Source: Rutidosis leptorrhynchoides | Taxonomy: Eukaryota > Streptophyta > Magnoliopsida > Asterales > Asteraceae | Assembly (NCBI RefSeq): GCF_046630445.1 | Contig: NC_092338.1 | Coordinates: 7,830,501 to 7,894,500, forward strand | Reading direction: 5' to 3' | DNA length: 64,000 nucleotides | The notes under the pieces: generated by a model | Told to the model about the DNA's origin: nothing | Databases searched by the model: none | The model's input: the letters and a program-made list of their open reading frames with translations, nothing else | In this document: positions 60,192 through 64,000 of the stretch, one piece after another | How positions within the stretch are numbered: position 1 is the first letter of the stretch | Layout of the letters: every line of letters begins with the position of its first letter | Made by a program: the position numbers and the translations under genes

Positions 60192-61268
60192 TGTTGGAAA
60201 TTTAGTGTAATTGTGGGTTTTAATCTACACTTGTAAATGGGTTTGGAGGTACGGAGTGTACACCCATTAAGTGATAGATTACCCGGACCTAAAAGTGGTT
60301 TTCCATTATTTACTATCATGACTTGGTCTACCTGAAATTTGACTAAGTGTTTTCAGTACTAAGTTTTCTTAGTAAGCTGAAATTTGGCTAAGTGTTTTGT
60401 GCTGGTTGTTCTGCATTGCTGGTCCTTGTGCTGGTTGTTCTGCATTGCTGGTCCCTGTGCTGGTTGTTCTGCGCAGCTGGTCCCTGTGCTGGTTGTTCTG
60501 CGCAGCTGGTCCATCTGCTGGTTGTTCTGCGCAGCTGGTCCCTGTGCTGGTTGTTCTGCCCAGCTGGTCCTGTTTGCTGGTTCCTCTGCGCTGCTGGTCC
60601 TGTATGCTGATTTTTGCGCTGCTGGTCCTGTATGCTGACTTTTGCGCTGCTGGTCCTGTTTGCTGATTTTTGCGCTGCTGGTCCTTTTGCAGTGCTGGTT
60701 CTTAAGAGACAGCAGTAAGAAAACACTTAACACAATTTTGAGTGATTACGGAAGAATTATTCTTGCACCCACTTTTGCTTTAGTGGTTGAAGGAATAATA
60801 CCTGTTTATTATAAAGTGATCACTCATGCTTTGATAGTTGTAAAATATAATATTTGTTTATTGTAAAAGTAACAACTTTTACTTTAATGATGGAAGTGAT
60901 AATATTTATTTATAGAAATATTCTTCCTGTAACCACTTTTGAATATTATAGAAGATACTTTTATAATCAATCGGCCAATTGATTTTAATAAAAGACTCTT
61001 TCATGATTAAGGGTGTATATAAATATATTAACCAATATGCATGAATAAAAAGACACAAGTTACGAACACCAAAATATTCTTCTGCAAAAGGAATTCTTGT
61101 TTCTGCCAAAACAAGAATTTAATCTCTGTCTTATCCCAAAGTGATATTCGTGTAACCCAGGCTATAAGGGTCGAATAATTACTTTCGGAAAGTGATACCA
61201 CGATTCAGTGATTTATCCGGCTATCGATTATTTTACCCTACACGAAAGAATTTAATAATCCTCCAACA
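60192..61268 (+). repeat. 5' LTR of copia element H
   Basis: About 1.08 kb with TGTTGGA / TCCAACA terminal inverted motif. Contains a 29-bp minisatellite at 60402-60690. Confidence 0.82.
60402..60690. repeat. 29-bp minisatellite in LTR of H
   Basis: CTGGTTGTTCTGCGCAGCTG starts at 60402, 60431, 60460, 60489, 60518 and 60547 (exactly 29 bp apart), followed by about four diverged units with CTGATTTTTGCGCTGCTGG. Since 29 is not a multiple of three, several frames on both strands stay open. Confidence 0.92.
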
Positions 61269-61295
61269 ATCGAAAGTAATTATTTGTTATAATCG

Positions 61296-64000
61296 ATGGC
61301 GGCTACGATGAAACACATGACGGCGAATTTCTCCAAACTTGATAAGTTTGAGGGAATTGATTTTAGGAGATGGCAAAAGAAGATGCACTTCTTTCTGAGC
61401 AGCATGAGTGTGGTGTACGTACTCAGCACACCAATTCCTGAAGATCATGGTGATGATGCCACTATTGAACAAATTCAGAAAAGGTGCAAGTGGGAGAACG
61501 ATGACTACATCGCTAGAGGTTTAATCCTCAATGGTATGGCTGATTCCCTTTTTGATATTTACCTAAATATTGAATCTTCTAAAGAACTATGGGACTGTTT
61601 AGAAACCAAGTATATGTCCGAGGATGCTTCTAGTAAAAAGTTCCTTGTGAGTAATTTTAATAATTACAAGATGGTCGATTCTAGACCGGTCTTGGAACAA
61701 TACAATGAGCTCATTCATATACTTGGTCAATTCACACAACATAAGATGAACATGGATGAGTCTATTCAAGTCTCAAGCATAATTGATAAACTACCTCCAT
61801 CTTGGAAAGAATTTAAACATTCTTTGAAACATAAGAAGGAGGAGTTAACTCTTGTTGAGTTGGGTAGTCATCTGCGTATTGAGGAATCCCTCAGGTTGCA
61901 GGATAATGACAAGCCAAAGAGCAACGAAGTTGCTGGTACGTCTGTTGTCAATATGGTGGAACATAAAAAGTTCACTAGTAATAATGACAAAAAGGGCAAA
62001 CGTAAACATCAAGGTTATAACAAGGCTAATCCGAACAAGAAGTCTAAATTGACTTGTTGGAAGTGTGGTAAAACTGGACACATGAAAAAGGATTGCAAGG
62101 TTATTTTTGGTAATAATAATGCCAAAGGATCTAGCACAAGCGGTTCGGGAAATGGTTTAAACAACCACAACTCGAAAGGTCAGAATATATTTAATAATTC
62201 AAATGAGAATTATTATGTTTCATATATATCTGAGGCTTATTTTGTGCAGGATGATGATGTCGCGTGGTGGGTTGACTCGGGAGCCACCACCCATGTATGC
62301 AAGGATAGATTTTGGTTCAAGACTTACGAGTCCGTGACTGATGGATCAATTCTTCATATGGGAAATGAGTCAACAGCCTCTGTTCATGGACGTGGAAGTG
62401 TGGATTTGTGTTTTAGTTCTGGAAAAACTATTTGTTTGTTTGATGTTTTGCATGTACCACAAATAAGAGAAAATTTGGTTTCCAGTAGTGTGTTAAATTG
62501 TTGTGGTTATAAACAAGTGATTGAATCTGATAAGTTTATTTTGTCAAAACATGGTATGTTTGTTGGTTTTGGTTATTTATGCAATAAAATGTTTAGACTT
62601 AACATTAATCACTTGAATGTTAATTTTGCTTTTATATCTACTTCTAGCATAAATAATTCTACACTTTGGCATGCTAGACTAGGACATAAACACTTTAAAA
62701 GAATGCAAGATATGTCTAAAGATGGATTAATACCGGCTTTTGACATGAACAATGAAAAGTGTAAAACGTGTATGTTAACAAAGATCACTAAGAAACCATT
62801 TCAAAATGTACATCGTGATACTGAAATTTTGGAATTAATACATAGTGATTTATGTGATTTGCATGCTACTCCTACTTTAGGGAACAAGAAATATTTTGTG
62901 ACTTTTATTGATGATGCTTCTAGATTTTGCTATGTTTATTTGTTACATACCAAGGATAAAGCATTAGATAAATTTAAAATATTTAAAACTGAAGTAGAAT
63001 TACAACAAAAGGCTTTGATTAAAAGACTTAGAACAGATAGGGGAGGTGAATACATTGACCAATCGTATTTTCAATCCGTTGGTATTATCCATGAGACCAC
63101 AGCTCCTTATACTCCACAACAAAATGGTATATCTGAAAGGAAGAATAGGGTCCTTAAGGAAATGGTTAATTCCATGTTATCCTATTCGAGTTTAAGTGAA
63201 GGATTTTGGGGGGAAGCTATGTTAACAGCTTGTTATTTGCTTAATAGAGTTCCTAACAAAAGAAACAAGATTACACCTTATGAACTTTGGAATAAAAGGA
63301 AACCTAACTTGAATTATCTTCGGGTATGGGGCTGTAGGGCGGTTGTAAGACTACCTGATCCCAAGAAGAAAAGTTTAGGTGAAAGAGGTATAGATTGCAT
63401 ATTTGTTGGATATGTTGAACATTCAAGGCATATAGGTTCTATGTAATAGAGCCTAATGAGTTTGTCTCAATCAATTCTGTGATTGATTCAAGGGATGCAA
63501 TCTTTGATGAAAATCGATTTTCATCTATACCTAGACCAAAGGATATGATTCCAAGTAACAATGGAATCAATAAGGATTGTAATGATGAAGTCTCTGAAAA
63601 GGCTGTTGATCAGTCACTTGAGCTTCGGAAAAGCAAAAGAAAAAGGAAACCTAAATCATTTGGACCAGATTTTCAACTATACTTGGTTGAAGGTTCTAGG
63701 GATGATGTTTTTACCCAATATTCGTATTGTTTCAATGTTGATGATGATCCTAAAACATATGATGAAGCAATGAGGTCTCAGGATGTTGCATTCTGGAAAG
63801 AGGCAATTAATGATGAGATAGATTCTATCATGGGCAATAACACTTGGGTGTTAGCTGATCTACCTCCTGGTTGCAAACCTTTGGGTTGCAAATGGATTTT
63901 CAAAAAGAAGATGAAGGTGGATGGAACTATTGAAAAATTCAAGGCAAGGTTAGTCATTCAAGGCTTTAGACAAAAGTCTGGAATTGACTATTTTGATACT
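61296..64000 (+). pseudogene. gag-pol of copia element H (runs off window)
   Basis: Gag (FEGIDFRRWQKKMHFFLSSM; ASSKKFLVSNFNNYKM), zinc knuckle CWKCGKTGHMKKDC (about residues 253-266), aspartic protease WWVDSGATTHVC (about 327), integrase zinc region (HARLGHKHFKRMQDMSKDG ... CKTCML), integrase core (IHSDLCD, FVTFIDDASRF, PQQNGISERKNRVLKEM) and the RT start (NTWVLADLPPGCKPLGCKWI) before the window ends. A long 716-codon frame covers gag to integrase; about one interruption follows. Probably young; whether it is whole cannot be judged from this window. Confidence 0.88.

Larger units (their letters stand above)
60192..64000 (+). mobile_element. Element H: Ty1/copia retrotransposon, 5' LTR and most of gag-pol
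   Basis: 5' LTR 60192-61268 (TGTTGGA...TCCAACA), then only a 27-nt leader before gag. Gag, CCHC knuckle, protease, integrase and the start of RT follow in copia order; the 3' part is off-window. It looks mostly whole, with about one interruption in the visible part. Confidence 0.9.

Noticed and set aside
60359-60733. Cys/Trp-rich frames on both strands, and a CRISPR-like look of 29-bp repeats
   Set aside because: Contiguous 29-bp minisatellite with no unique spacers, within a plant LTR; frames are open only because the unit lacks stops.

Overview
The window is eukaryotic nuclear DNA from a flowering plant: GT-AG introns, plant Ty3 chromoviruses and Ty1/copia elements, Helitrons, tRNA-derived SINEs, a plant-type MAPKKK and a plant BAP31 homologue. 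The copia gag and the Tekay-like elements resemble those I associate with Asteraceae, but that family call is an impression and not proof. Host genes are sparse; most of the sequence is layered transposable elements.

Layout. 1-32104 is one deep nest of LTR retrotransposons, of which the window shows mainly the right-hand halves. Reading outward: element A (1-5313) sits in the gag region of B (5314-13260, same family); B sits in the integrase region of C (13261-16981); C sits in the protease region of D (16982-about 19094 and 25647-27364, same family as C); D sits in the LTR of a minus-strand element F (27365-27539 and 31439-32104); F sits in a PIF/Harbinger transposase gene (32105-33022). Two side insertions add to this: E (about 19095-25646, a non-autonomous Athila/Tat-like element) in the 3' LTR of D, and G (27540-31438, a solo LTR with target-site duplication) in the LTR of F.

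33146-38460 holds a Helitron-like end and a two-exon gene for a BAP31-type ER membrane protein. Its 3.7-kb intron carries a SINE and an old gypsy gag remnant. 38461-47250 is mostly one minus-strand copia element (40172-46737) with identical-looking 227-bp LTRs but a decayed interior, containing a Helitron and a SINE; another SINE with clear target duplications follows. 47587-48057 is a possible small secreted protein. 49592-50611 (minus) is an intronless MAPKKK of the MAPKKK17/18 type with ABRE-like motifs upstream.

51263-56368 is a cluster of about six short Helitrons, one of which contains a MITE with perfect 41-bp inverted repeats, plus a minus-strand SINE. 56756-60191 starts like another Helitron, holds a second Mutator-type MITE and otherwise unresolved, possibly gene-derived sequence. 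60192-64000 is the 5' LTR and gag-pol of a copia element that runs off the window.

The host genes (ER sorting factor, stress kinase, putative secreted peptide) show no operon-like relation. The window is mainly informative about transposon nesting, non-autonomous elements and recent small insertions.
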